Notes: generated by a model from the letters alone, not told the origin. A DNA stretch of 64,000 nt from VRUE01 sp044867925 (GCA_044867925.1 JBIOVV010000118.1:49490-113489), one strand, 5' to 3'. Shown: positions 24,922-33,767, counted from the stretch's first letter. Translations and numbers: made by a program.

Positions 24922-25286
24922 TGGGTCTCTTCTGAGCGCCCGTAGCGATCCTGCAAGCGCACTACGTCCTCGAGATGCGGGGTCGAGACCTCCAGCACCA
25001 CCGAGTCCTCAAGGGCCTCGATTGAATGAACGGTGCCGGGTTCGTTTCGCCATGCCTGTTCCGGCTCGATCTCCATCTCGTCCAGCTCCTCGGCGCTTGC
25101 TCCCTGGGTCAATCGCAACCGGCCCGAGAGCAGATAGGAGGTCTCGTCCTTCTCGCGGTGGAACTGCAGGGAGAGCGCGTGACCGGCATTGACAACGAGG
25201 AGCTTGCCCGCGTAATCGTCGGTGCGAGCCCACCAGATCTCATGCCCCCAAGGCTTCTCGACCCGCTGCGGTTCCCTCTCGACCAC
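24918..25286 (-). CDS. Single-domain cupin, mannose-6-phosphate isomerase type II-like
   Basis: From GTG 25286 the protein is 122 aa; other starts are possible because the frame is open much further. It reads VEKPWGHEIWWAR, YAGKLLVVNAGHALSLQFH (metal-binding His/Gln/His of cupin motif 1), EKDETSYLLSGRLRL, and EPGTVHSIEALEDS (motif 2), ending after VVLEVSTPHLEDVVRL. Likely a sugar-phosphate isomerase-like or sugar-binding enzyme. It follows the HAD gene by 44 bp on the same strand, forming an operon; the decayed homologue faces it tail to tail. Confidence 0.8.
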   Translation of the reverse strand: MVEREPQRVEKPWGHEIWWARTDDYAGKLLVVNAGHALSLQFHREKDETSYLLSGRLRLTQGASAEELDEMEIEPEQAWRNEPGTVHSIEALEDSVVLEVSTPHLEDVVRLQDRYGRSEETH

Positions 25287-25329
25287 GTGCGGACAGTACC
25301 GGCAGTGAAGGCCAGTGCTGGACTGCCGT

Positions 25330-26010
25330 TCATCTTTGAGTGAGATCCGCAAGCTCCAAGAGAGCCGGCAACTCGACCATCGATTCGAAGGTGCTGGCGC
25401 CCTCGCGCTCCAGGCGCTCTCCGTTGCCTTCGGGCGCGTAGCCCAGCGCCGACATTCCGGCCGCCTTGGCGCCGACCACACCGAACGGGCTGTCCTCGAC
25501 GACGACGCACCGCGCGGGCGGCGTGGCCATGCACGACGCCGCGTGCAAGAACAAATCGGGTGCGGGCTTACCCCGCCGGACTTCATCCGCTGAGTAGATT
25601 CGCCCGGCGAAGCGATCCCACAGACCGGTGAGGCCGAGGGTGAAGCGCATCTTCTCTTGGCTGCCGCTGGAGGCAATGCAGGTGGGCAAGTCGATCTCCT
25701 CAAGCGCCTCAACGACGCCCGGGACGGGCTGCAATTCGTGGCGAAATCCCTCGCGGACGGCGGCATCGAGTTCCTCCGCCCATCCCGATGGCAGCCGATG
25801 CCCCAAGCGCTCGGTCAGGATTCGCAGTGTCGCCGGCATGCCCAAGCCGAGGAAGTCTCGAACGCAGTCCTCGTAGGTCGTCTCCAAGCCGAGCGCGGAG
25901 ATCCACTCCGCCTGGATGCGCAGCGAGATCCGGTCGCTGTCGACCACCACTCCGTCGCAATCGAAGATCACGAGCTCGGCCACGTTCGCTTGCCCTTGGT
26001 CTAACGGCAC
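25330..26010 (-). CDS. HAD-superfamily phosphatase, beta-phosphoglucomutase-like
   Basis: A 226-aa protein with all HAD motifs: FDCDGVVVDS (motif I, nucleophile Asp and the D-x-D acid), IASSGS (motif II), RRGKPAPDLF (motif III Lys) and VVEDSPFGV (motif IV). A cap domain of the C1 helical type lies between motifs I and II. Sugar-phosphate phosphatase or mutase activity is likely, in keeping with the cupin downstream. A GTG at 25983 is an alternative start that removes nine residues of uncertain character. Confidence 0.88.
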   Translation of the reverse strand: MPLDQGQANVAELVIFDCDGVVVDSDRISLRIQAEWISALGLETTYEDCVRDFLGLGMPATLRILTERLGHRLPSGWAEELDAAVREGFRHELQPVPGVVEALEEIDLPTCIASSGSQEKMRFTLGLTGLWDRFAGRIYSADEVRRGKPAPDLFLHAASCMATPPARCVVVEDSPFGVVGAKAAGMSALGYAPEGNGERLEREGASTFESMVELPALLELADLTQR

Positions 26011-26151
26011 GAACTGAATTCAACACCGAGCTGGGCGTCTAGCGCGACCCCGGTGGCGGCGTATCGAGTTCGTCCGTGTATGGGGCGGAACCAATCTCGA
26101 CGACCGAAGTGGGCTCGACTTGAGTTTGAGAGCTGATCAGGAACTGAGGTA

Positions 26152-29100
26152 ATGGGGGCGCTGCGTCGTACCGGCTGGCTCGCGCCTGCGGCCATCGCGC
26201 TAGCGGCGGCCGTTTTCGGCGTTCTTGCCCTGCACCGTCCGCTCTCCACTGCGCCGGTGGAACCCGGGCGCCAGGCCGCGCCTCACGCGGCGGGTGCTGG
26301 CAAAGCTCCCGGCTCGAGATTCGCTGTGCCGACGCCGGTCGGAGCGGCGAGACTCGAAGGCGGGAGTCCGCAGGGCTCAAAAATGAGAGGTCCTGCGGAT
26401 AAAATCGGCCCAGGTTCTGCGGGTCTTGGGAGGGTCCTCGGGGCGGCCTGGTCGATAGGCCGTTGGCTTCTCCTCTTGACCGCGATTGCCACCCTTGGCG
26501 TCTGCGCGAGTCGGCTGCACGCGCGTCGAACTCGCACGATGCAACGGGTCCTGATCACACCGGGCCGCTCCTCTGAGGCATCGCCCGCACAGATTGCTGG
26601 GTTGATCGAGACCCTCGGAAGCGTCACCCGTGAGCGTTGGTGGGTACGCCTTTGGAGGGGCGTACCGCCGGTTGCCACGCTGGAGCTGATTGCCGGAGTG
26701 CATCCGGGCGGAACTCGGGAGCAGCGCCTTGGGATTGCCGTGCCGAACGGGGATGGGCACATTGAGGCGCTTCGCGGAGTGCTGGCGAGCCGCTACCCGG
26801 ACACGACCTTGACCCTGCTCAGCGCCACGGCGCCAGATGCCCTTCGTCCCTGGCTGAAGGAGATCGTGCGCTTGAAGAAGGCAAAGCCTTTCGCCCGCGC
26901 CCTCGACCGGCCACTGGAGCGCAGTCTCTCAAGTACTGAGCCCTACCAGGAGGCACCGATTGACGGCCTGCTCTCCGTGATGGCCGAGGTAGGGGAGCGC
27001 GTCCTGGTTCAGATCACGATCTCGCCGGTTCCGAACCACTTCCAGAAGGCCGCGCGCGACGTCTCTGTCCAGCGGCGAAAGCCAGCACGTGAGGCGCCCG
27101 CACCCGATGCGGTGCAGCAGCGCGAGGAGCGCTCCTCCACTGACGCCGTGGTCTTCCGGTCTCTCTCCTTCTGCGACATCCGAGTAGGCGCGGAGTCCTA
27201 CCGAGCTGCTCGCCATGTCGCCGGCGCGATCGAGGGACATGCCGAGGGCGGCGAGAACCACCTGCGCCAGCGCAGGCCGGTGCTTCGACGTCGCCTCTAC
27301 ATCGAGCGCATGGTGCGGGCCGAGTCAAACCCGCTTCCCTCCTGGTGGCGAGGGGTCTACTCCTCGTTGGAGATCGCAGGCCTTTGGCAGATACCCACCG
27401 CCTTCGCCAAGAACGTGGCGATCGAGCGCAGCAACGTGCCGCAGCTGGCGACGCCACCGGAGGTCTTGCGCCTCACTGACGCCCGCAAGGCGATCGCGAC
27501 TGACCTGCGCGGAAACTACGTCGGTATCCGGGGAGAGGACTTCAAGTACGGGGTCCAGGTCTCGGGGGTCCAGGGTGGCGGCAAGACTTCGATCCTCGCC
27601 AAGATCGCCGAGGTCCGCGCGCGGGAGCCCAACACGGCCGTGGTCGTGCTCGATCCCAAGGGGGATCTAGCCGAGGCTGCAGCAGCACTGATGCCGAGCT
27701 GGCGAACGGTTCGCGTCCTAGACGTCGCCCGCCCACTCTTCGGGATGGCGTTGCGGACGCCCGATCGCGACCTCCCTGCGGAGGCAGCGATCTTTTCGGC
27801 AGCGATGGTCGACGTCTCCCGTACCGAGGAGGGAGAGAGCCAGGCGCTGAACGCCTCCCAGCGGTCGTTCAAGATGGCGCGCGGGGCGACGCTTGCCCTT
27901 GAGCAGGATCCAACCTTCTGGCACACGCTGAGATGGCTATCGCCGGACCCGTCGGCCGCGGAATGGCGGGCCGAGAAGATCGCAAAGCTCGCTGGCGATC
28001 CTCAGTGGCACGCGGTATGGGATCACTTCGCCCGGATCCTGCCGGCGCAGCTCGCGATGTCACCGGCGCAGGCCGTGATGCGCCTGGAGGCGCCCTACAA
28101 CAAGATCCAGACCCTCCTTGGTGACGAGAGGCTGAACACTGTTCTCCATCACCCAGTGACGGTCAGCTTCGACGAGGTGATCCGCAGGCGCGAGGTCTTG
28201 ATCGTCGCCGCAAGGGTTCCCGATCACCCTGATGGCGCTGTTCTCCTCAAGTTCTTCATTCAATTGATTCACCGCGGGATTTTGGCGCAGCAGAAGCTCC
28301 CCGAGGAGGAGCGCGCTCGGGTCGCAGTGATCGGCGATGACGCTGGCAACCTTTTTTCGCCGACGATCGCGAAGATGATGGAGGATGATCGCTCGGCCGG
28401 GCTGGATTTCGCCCTGGGGTGGCAGCACGGCGGGCAGATGACCCCGGAGCTCGCCCAGGCGATTGACGCCCTGTGCAACTCGCGCTTCTACCTGCGCTCG
28501 GCCGAGGAGGATGCTCGCCGCGCTATCAACAGGCTGAACCCTGCCTATGAGGAGCGACTCTCCGGTGGCCTCGCAGAACTGAAGCGAACGCGGGTCGAGG
28601 TCAACCAACTGACGAGCCTCGACATCAACCACGCGATCGCGGTCCTGCAGGCGGGCAAGACGCTCTCCAATTCCTTCACCGTCGTCACGATCCCATGGAA
28701 AGACAATCCGAAAAAGTTGGCTGAGTTCGAGGAGCGGATTCGCGATGAAGGGGGCTATGACCCGGAAGTCATCGCCCCGCCTCGCGAGCTAACCGGCAGG
28801 GGCGACAACGAGGAGCTCAACGATGTCGGCGGAGAAGAGGACGGAGCGAGTGCGAAAGGCACCGGCAAGCCCGAGAAGGACGCCAGCCCGCCGGCCGATA
28901 GCAAGGTCGAGGAGTCCCCCGTAGAGGGGGAGACTCCGCGCAAAGCTCCAGCGCCAATGGAGAAACCCGGCCCGCGAGGACCGCAGGGCCGAGGTAGCGG
29001 CCAGGCTGTTCGCCGCGGCCGCCGGGAGGCAGAGGTCGCAGCGCTCGGCACCCCAACGAACAAAGCGCTCAGCGAGGGCTATCAGGAGGTTGAGCTGATG

Positions 29101-30216
29101 CGTGACCAGGCGGCCGGGATTACCTGGGAGAAGCCGAAATCCGAGCCGCCGCAGCTTCGCCATAACGCCATAAATGCTGAGCAACGCTCAATCCTCGAGG
29201 CGCTCTATGAGCTACGGGTCCTTGGCGCGGGCCAGATCCAGCGCGAGTTCATGATGTCAGCGGGCGAGCGACAGGTCCGACGCGAGCTCTCGCTGTTGAT
29301 CCGCCAACGGATGATCAAGCGAGCCGAGCTCGGGCTGCGCAAAGTTCGCGGGCGCGGTAAGCGCTTCTACGTGCTCGACACCGCGGGCTTCGAGCTTCTG
29401 AAGGATGCGGCGGACCACGAGGCGTCGGGCACCTGGCGAGCACCTGAACTTCACAGCGCTCAGCACGTTGTCCACGATCTGGCGCGAAACGAGTGGCTCT
29501 TTGGTTTTCGCTCACTCGCTCCTCGCCATGTCGCTGGCTGGCATGGACCGCGCTCGGGCAAGATCGAGGTGCCGCTGATCAAGGAGCGCAGGGACGCCGC
29601 GCGGCGTATGACGCCGAACGATCTGCGCGAGAACGCACCGATCGACTTCGGCGGCTCCCAGTTCGGAAATGTCATCCCAGACCTGACTCTGGAGCTGCTG
29701 TTGACGAAGCCCGACGGGGAGAAGGTGAAGACGGACCTGTTGGTTGAGATCGAGTGGGGGAACAACGATGAGACGGTCCGCCGTAAGGCCCTCGACTACG
29801 ACGGGTTCCTCACCGGGTGGTGGCAGTCACACCCTCGCTACAAGGACCTCGGCCGGCCGCCGATCCTCTTCTTTGTCGTCCCCGATCTCCAGCGGGCCAG
29901 CCGGTTCATCGAGCTGCTCGATGAGGCGCTGACGAGCTATCTACTTGGACCCGCCCAAACCCAGACGCGCGAGCAGCGTGAGCAGAGCGTCACGCCGACG
30001 CCGAAGAAGCTCTACCTCGGCCGGCGCAACATCTTCGTCTGCGTTGCTCGGGACATCCACCAGCGGACCCTGAGGGCGTGGAGGGTGCCGGCGGAGCTTC
30101 CGAGCGATCGGATTCGCGATGCGCGAAACGCGAAGGAGCGTCGCAGCGCGGGGCGGCCGGTACCGCGGCCATTCATGCTCATCGAACCTCGCGATCAGGT
30201 CGATCCCGCGACTTGA
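26152..30216 (+). CDS. Fusion of VirD4/TcpA coupling ATPase and Replic_Relax (MOBC relaxase-like) domain
   Basis: A 1354-aa protein. Two N-terminal membrane helices (about 10-25 and 98-122) precede a helical region and an FtsK/VirD4-type ATPase with Walker A GVQGGGKT (472-479) and a Walker-B-like AVIGDDAGN (725-733). A charged Pro/Glu-rich linker (about 878-965) joins it to a winged helix (about 1004-1085: LEALYELRVLGAGQIQREF, then RGKRFYVLDTAGFELL) and a restriction-like fold with VIPDLTLELL (D1177), LLVEIEWG (E1199, E1201) and RRKALDY (K1212, Y1216). That C-terminal part matches the replication-relaxation family, the group containing MOBC-type relaxases. The coupling protein and the putative relaxase would thus be one chain. 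Confidence 0.85.
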   Translation: MGALRRTGWLAPAAIALAAAVFGVLALHRPLSTAPVEPGRQAAPHAAGAGKAPGSRFAVPTPVGAARLEGGSPQGSKMRGPADKIGPGSAGLGRVLGAAWSIGRWLLLLTAIATLGVCASRLHARRTRTMQRVLITPGRSSEASPAQIAGLIETLGSVTRERWWVRLWRGVPPVATLELIAGVHPGGTREQRLGIAVPNGDGHIEALRGVLASRYPDTTLTLLSATAPDALRPWLKEIVRLKKAKPFARALDRPLERSLSSTEPYQEAPIDGLLSVMAEVGERVLVQITISPVPNHFQKAARDVSVQRRKPAREAPAPDAVQQREERSSTDAVVFRSLSFCDIRVGAESYRAARHVAGAIEGHAEGGENHLRQRRPVLRRRLYIERMVRAESNPLPSWWRGVYSSLEIAGLWQIPTAFAKNVAIERSNVPQLATPPEVLRLTDARKAIATDLRGNYVGIRGEDFKYGVQVSGVQGGGKTSILAKIAEVRAREPNTAVVVLDPKGDLAEAAAALMPSWRTVRVLDVARPLFGMALRTPDRDLPAEAAIFSAAMVDVSRTEEGESQALNASQRSFKMARGATLALEQDPTFWHTLRWLSPDPSAAEWRAEKIAKLAGDPQWHAVWDHFARILPAQLAMSPAQAVMRLEAPYNKIQTLLGDERLNTVLHHPVTVSFDEVIRRREVLIVAARVPDHPDGAVLLKFFIQLIHRGILAQQKLPEEERARVAVIGDDAGNLFSPTIAKMMEDDRSAGLDFALGWQHGGQMTPELAQAIDALCNSRFYLRSAEEDARRAINRLNPAYEERLSGGLAELKRTRVEVNQLTSLDINHAIAVLQAGKTLSNSFTVVTIPWKDNPKKLAEFEERIRDEGGYDPEVIAPPRELTGRGDNEELNDVGGEEDGASAKGTGKPEKDASPPADSKVEESPVEGETPRKAPAPMEKPGPRGPQGRGSGQAVRRGRREAEVAALGTPTNKALSEGYQEVELMRDQAAGITWEKPKSEPPQLRHNAINAEQRSILEALYELRVLGAGQIQREFMMSAGERQVRRELSLLIRQRMIKRAELGLRKVRGRGKRFYVLDTAGFELLKDAADHEASGTWRAPELHSAQHVVHDLARNEWLFGFRSLAPRHVAGWHGPRSGKIEVPLIKERRDAARRMTPNDLRENAPIDFGGSQFGNVIPDLTLELLLTKPDGEKVKTDLLVEIEWGNNDETVRRKALDYDGFLTGWWQSHPRYKDLGRPPILFFVVPDLQRASRFIELLDEALTSYLLGPAQTQTREQREQSVTPTPKKLYLGRRNIFVCVARDIHQRTLRAWRVPAELPSDRIRDARNAKERRSAGRPVPRPFMLIEPRDQVDPAT

Positions 30217-30227
30217 GGAGCGAGAGC

Positions 30228-30872
30228 ATGGGCTCCCGTCGCGACCGCACAAGGCCACTGGCTTTCCCGCGATGGGGAGATCGCTCCTCTCGTCGAGAGG
30301 CCACTGAAGGGAATCCGGCAGGAGGGCCGGTCATCGACGGTGGTACTTCTCAGCACCGGGAAAATCGAGTTGCCACGGCTGTGATCGTCGTGCAGCGCGG
30401 CATCCTGCAGGCCGAGGAGAAGTACCTGGTCCACCCGAGCGCCACCCTTGGAACCTGGTTCGCCCGGGTGCAGGAGACGATTGCGGTGGCTTCGCGAGTC
30501 ACCCTCGGGCGGATCGAAGAATCGCGAGGACTCTCTGAGGACGAGATTGCCGATGAGCAGCTTGGGGTTCACGCGGACATCTGCGCAGAGGCGATCCGGG
30601 CTGCGGCTCAGGTTTGGGGTGGAGGGCCCTCGCCTCTTGCCCGCGAGGAGATCCTCGACCTGGTCTCGAGTCGTCGACCGCCTGATCCCCTGCTCTGCTG
30701 GATGACGTTTTTGGTGTCCTTGGCTCACTGCAACGCGGCTCTCGAGCCAATCGCCAACGGACTGAGGGAAATGGATCTGCCGATGGGGGCGCCGACCGAT
30801 TGTGAGGCGGTCGCTCAGAGTTTCATCGCGGTCGCCGGTCACTCCTTTGGGGCGCTCTATGCACTCTGTTGA
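30228..30872 (+). CDS. Protein of unknown function downstream of the coupling protein
   Basis: A 214-aa soluble protein starting at ATG 30228, 11 bp after the coupling-protein stop, with GAGGAG at 30214-30219. The first 50 residues are basic and disordered. The rest is helical (QAEEKYLVHPSATLGTWF, then PDPLLCWMTFLVSLAHCN and SFIAVAGHSFGALYALC). The closing GHSFG resembles a nucleophile-elbow sequence, but it sits at the very end of the chain, so a hydrolase is not claimed. Tight spacing puts it in the same operon. Confidence 0.6.
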   Translation: MGSRRDRTRPLAFPRWGDRSSRREATEGNPAGGPVIDGGTSQHRENRVATAVIVVQRGILQAEEKYLVHPSATLGTWFARVQETIAVASRVTLGRIEESRGLSEDEIADEQLGVHADICAEAIRAAAQVWGGGPSPLAREEILDLVSSRRPPDPLLCWMTFLVSLAHCNAALEPIANGLREMDLPMGAPTDCEAVAQSFIAVAGHSFGALYALC

Positions 30873-30944
30873 TCCATCGCGAATGATCATCACGAGGCTC
30901 CCGCTGACGAGTTGCCGTCTTGCCCGGTTCCTACCGTGGGTCCG

Positions 30945-31511
30945 ATGAACGTGAACGAAGCCGCCGGGCAGAGTGTCCGCCTGACCTCCCGCCTTCTCTA
31001 CGGAGAGGCGGGTCGGAAGGCCCTGGTTTCCGGCGTGCTCCTGGCTCTGGGCATCGCCGTCGGTGCTGCAGGTGGCGGAGGCGTCGGCGCGATCTTGGTC
31101 GGTGCCGGCGTATTCGTCGCGATCGATGTCAGGCAGCGAGTTCGCTCCGCGCGTCGCTTCAAGATTGGGGCGATCGCAGAGGAGCGGGTCGGCTCGCGCC
31201 TATGGGCGCTGGAGAGCTGGGGCTGGCTCGTCGAACAGGACGTGCAGAAGCGCGGCGGTGGCAACGTCGATCACATTGTCCACTCGCCGCTGGCCACTTT
31301 CGTCATCGATACCAAGGCTTCGCGTTGCAGGACCCGCGACATCGCGCAAGCCCATAGGCATGCTGAGTGGGCGTCTCTGCACTTTGGCGGCGCAGAGGAA
31401 ATCGTCGCTGTCGTTTGTATGCAGGGCTCCAAGCAGCGCGCAGAATTCATCGACGGCGTCTACACGGTCGGCGCGTGTCACCTCGTCGACTTCCTGCTCG
31501 ATAGGGGCTGA
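30945..31511 (+). CDS. NERD-domain membrane-anchored nuclease-like protein
   Basis: A 188-aa protein starting at ATG 30945. A hydrophobic hairpin (about 29-62, Gly-rich) is followed by a NERD domain: GAIAEERVGSRLW, then GNVDHIVHSPLATFVIDTKA, where Asp, the strand and D-x-K form the PD-(D/E)XK-like active site, and a helix-strand end with VVCMQGS. NERD proteins are nuclease-related and often sit in mobile elements. Membrane anchoring would place activity near the transfer channel. Its stop overlaps the next ATG by one base. Confidence 0.8.
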   Translation: MNVNEAAGQSVRLTSRLLYGEAGRKALVSGVLLALGIAVGAAGGGGVGAILVGAGVFVAIDVRQRVRSARRFKIGAIAEERVGSRLWALESWGWLVEQDVQKRGGGNVDHIVHSPLATFVIDTKASRCRTRDIAQAHRHAEWASLHFGGAEEIVAVVCMQGSKQRAEFIDGVYTVGACHLVDFLLDRG

Positions 31512-32284
31512 TGCCGATGGCGGGAGGCCACTCGCTGAACATCAAACAGGGGCCTGGCCCTCGCGTTGCATCCCACCCGGCTCGAATCCGGGCGGGCCAG
31601 TTGTTCTTTCCACGCCAAGGCTCCCAGCGGCTGCGGCTCACGGTCAGGCGCATCGACGGCGAGTGGGTGCGCGTGGATCGAGAGGACGGATTCGAAGGGA
31701 ACGTGGCGCTCGACCAGCTGCTCGCGTGCGATGAGGCAGGTAACGGGATTCACTACCGCTTTCATGGTTGGAAACGGCTGCCGCGCGGATACCGCACCGA
31801 GATGATCGTTGCGGCCGTGTTCGAGCTCCCTGGCCGGTGCATCCTGATACTGCCCGAATGGGATCCGAGCGCAGAGGTCGAGGAGAGGCTGTCGGTGTTG
31901 CCGAAGGAGCTGCGCAGGTCGGGTGCCACCGGGTCCTGTCGGGCCGACCTGACTTCCCAGAGTGTGGCCGCGCTCAGCATCCACGCTTGTAGCAGCGCGA
32001 ATGTGAGGGGGTTGTCTCGGGCGGCGACTGGCCCGCACCCAGATATTCAGGCTAAGGGTCAGGAATACCGGCGCCGCTCGGACCGAAAGAAGTTTCGTCT
32101 GCTCGATGTCGACCCCGAATCACCAATCGTGAGGGCATGGAACGGCACCCGAGTTGTCCGCCTCGATGTCGCCAGGCTTCTAGAGCTCCGCCGTGATGGA
32201 GAGGGAATGCACTACCTCTATCTCGGCGGGGGGGTAGCGGCTATGCGTCGGCTACGCAATGAGCGGAGGCGACGTTCTCGCTGA
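31511..32284 (+). CDS. Protein with two tandem similar domains, function unknown
   Basis: A 257-aa soluble, Arg-rich protein that looks internally duplicated. The first copy (about 28-88) reads GQLFFPRQGSQRLRL, then VDREDGFEGNVALDQLL and NGIHYRFHGWKRL. The second (about 185-250) reads GQEYRRRSDRKKFRL, then AWNGTRVVRLDVARLLEL and EGMHYLYLGGGVAAM. The spacing and the hydrophobic pattern match. The start overlaps the NERD gene's stop by one base (TGATG). No family recognised. Confidence 0.6.
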   Translation: MPMAGGHSLNIKQGPGPRVASHPARIRAGQLFFPRQGSQRLRLTVRRIDGEWVRVDREDGFEGNVALDQLLACDEAGNGIHYRFHGWKRLPRGYRTEMIVAAVFELPGRCILILPEWDPSAEVEERLSVLPKELRRSGATGSCRADLTSQSVAALSIHACSSANVRGLSRAATGPHPDIQAKGQEYRRRSDRKKFRLLDVDPESPIVRAWNGTRVVRLDVARLLELRRDGEGMHYLYLGGGVAAMRRLRNERRRRSR

Positions 32285-32307
32285 GCGAGCCACTGGCTCG
32301 ATTTGAC

Positions 32308-32955
32308 CTATTCGACGTTCGGGACGATCTTGGAGGCCAGATTTCTGAGCGACGCCCCGGCCGGCTTGTCGCGAGCCTCCACGACGTTGAAGGAGATCAG
32401 GGTCCCGCTGCTCCGGTCCCACCAGAACGCTCGTAGCTTGCGGATGCCACCGCTCGGCGCCTGGTAGCCCAGCGCAGATTCGATACCGAAGCGGGGTGGT
32501 GCAAACGACTTGCCTTGCAATGTGCCTTCGATGAACTGCGCCTTGGCCCGACTCCTCAGGCCTTCGAGCTTTTTGGGGAAGTTCGCCAGCCATGTCCCGG
32601 CGGCGGGCCCGGAGTCCGCCACCCAAGTTTCGATCCTGTAGGTCGCGACAGTCCCTGCTAGCAGGCCGGCGCGTTGCCGCGCAGCATTGGTCGGCCTCTG
32701 GCCGCTCCAGGCGAAGGCCTTACAGCGGATATGAATGACACCGGCAGAATTGCCGGGCGCCCTGAGCACCGATTTGTGCTGAACCGAGTTCGTCAGGCCG
32801 AAGGCACGGGCCATCGTGTGCTGAGTAGCCAGTCCACAGGCGTCAGGGTTAGCGGCGGCGGCGGGCGTAGCGGCGAGGATCATCGACCCGAGCGCCGCCA
32901 ACGCCGTGATCGACAGGAAGTGGTTGACGGCGGTGGGCAGACGGCGTGTACTCAT
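32308..32955 (-). CDS. Secreted protein of unknown function
   Basis: A 215-aa protein starting at ATG 32955. A signal peptide (residues 1-36, hydrophobic core ITALAALGSMILAATPAAAA, cleavage after Ala) precedes a mature domain with two cysteines (NPDACGLAT and HIRCKAF) and a strand-rich second half (VATYRIETWVADSG). It resembles small secreted actinobacterial proteins without assigned function. It is divergent from the right operon across the 812-bp region. Confidence 0.65.
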   Translation of the reverse strand: MSTRRLPTAVNHFLSITALAALGSMILAATPAAAANPDACGLATQHTMARAFGLTNSVQHKSVLRAPGNSAGVIHIRCKAFAWSGQRPTNAARQRAGLLAGTVATYRIETWVADSGPAAGTWLANFPKKLEGLRSRAKAQFIEGTLQGKSFAPPRFGIESALGYQAPSGGIRKLRAFWWDRSSGTLISFNVVEARDKPAGASLRNLASKIVPNVE

Positions 32956-33093
32956 GGCTTCTCCTCTTCGCGGTGTGACCGGCCGCATCAGGTCGGCTTC
33001 ACCAGGAACCCGGCGACCCTTGCTTGGTCGCGGTCTGGAACCCGGCCATCAAACTTTGGCAGAGCGCGGGGATGGCATCCAACAAGAGGCCAT

Positions 33094-33177
33094 GTCCGCT
33101 AGGCAGAAAAAGGCGTCCGCTAGGCCTGAAAACACGTCCGCTAGGTGTCCGCTAGGGCAGTTCCCGTGTCCGCAAAT
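33094..33177 (+). repeat. Array of GTCCGCTAGG direct repeats at 21-bp and 11-bp spacing
   Basis: Four exact copies of GTCCGCTAGG start at 33094, 33115, 33136 and 33147, and a variant (GTCCGCAAAT) starts at 33168. Steps are 21, 21, 11 and 21 bp, i.e. whole numbers of helical turns, so all sites would face the same side of the DNA. This is the signature of a cooperative protein-binding array: iterons of a replication initiator, an activator site, or an oriT recognition site. Confidence 0.85.
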
Positions 33178-33318
33178 GCACGGCACCTGGTCGCCTTGGC
33201 GGTCATATTCGACCTTGGTTTCGGCTCTGTAGAGCGAAGCTGCCGAGATGTCCGCAAATCGCCGCTGCGAAGGGGAAGAGAGGTTCAGGCATAGAGGCGT
33301 AGCCAGGCGGACATGGTC

Positions 33319-33346
33319 TTGACAGATATCGCTTAGCCCCTAGTCT
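33319..33346 (+). promoter_or_regulatory. Promoter-like sequence TTGACA-N16-TAGTCT
   Basis: TTGACA (33319-33324) is a perfect -35 for a housekeeping sigma factor; 16 bp later TAGTCT (33341-33346) is a moderate -10. It lies 140 bp after the last repeat of the array and 7 bp after an inverted GTCCGC. Transcription would run into the right operon, whose first gene starts at 33768, leaving a leader of about 415 nt. Confidence 0.5.
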
Positions 33347-33767
33347 CTGCATCCTTATCTCTCAAGCCTTTTCACGGCAGTTCCCGCTCACAGCGGTCCT
33401 CTCATAGGCACTCGAACCAGATGCCACCAGTGATCGTCAAGACCTAGCTCTCGCTGTCTTTCTCGATCCACCTACGAGCTCCACGCCACACCGTCGAGCC
33501 CACTGGTCCAGACCGCATCGAGCACCACAGCAGTCCCAGCCTCTCCCGAATCGAAGACCCAAGCACGGCCTGACCGCGCGCGGAGAAGCGATGCCCGGAC
33601 GAGGTGCACCGTGATCGGCGAAACCAAGAGACGCGCCCTCGGCGCAAACCGGCGAAGCCGCGAGTGGGCGGCCCGGCGGAGATAACCCAAAAAGGACAGG
33701 GAGGACCGCGCGAACGGCCCTCCCCTGAAATCAGCGAGGCCTCTACGCCTCGCGGAAAGGAACAGCG

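Larger units (their letters stand above)
32956..33767 (+). promoter_or_regulatory. 812-bp gene-free control region
   Basis: No convincing gene is present between the divergent secreted-protein gene and the right operon. The region holds the GTCCGCTAGG array (33094-33177), extra GTCCGC copies at 33250 (variant GTCCGCAAAT) and, inverted, at 33307-33312, a promoter-like pair at 33319-33346, and a hairpin at 33734-33753 (GCGAGGC, loop CTCTAC, GCCTCGC) just before the first ribosome binding site. The length suits a promoter region, a replication origin or an origin of transfer. Confidence 0.65.

Noticed and set aside
31569..31600. tRNA T-arm-like sequence (CCCGG, seven-base loop with CGAAT, CCGGG)
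   Set aside because: It lies inside a coupled coding gene, no matching acceptor, D-arm or anticodon arm could be built upstream, and no CCA follows.
33094..33177. Short repeats considered as a CRISPR array
   Set aside because: The unit is 10 bp and the steps are 11-21 bp, far too short for CRISPR repeat-spacer units, and no cas genes are near.
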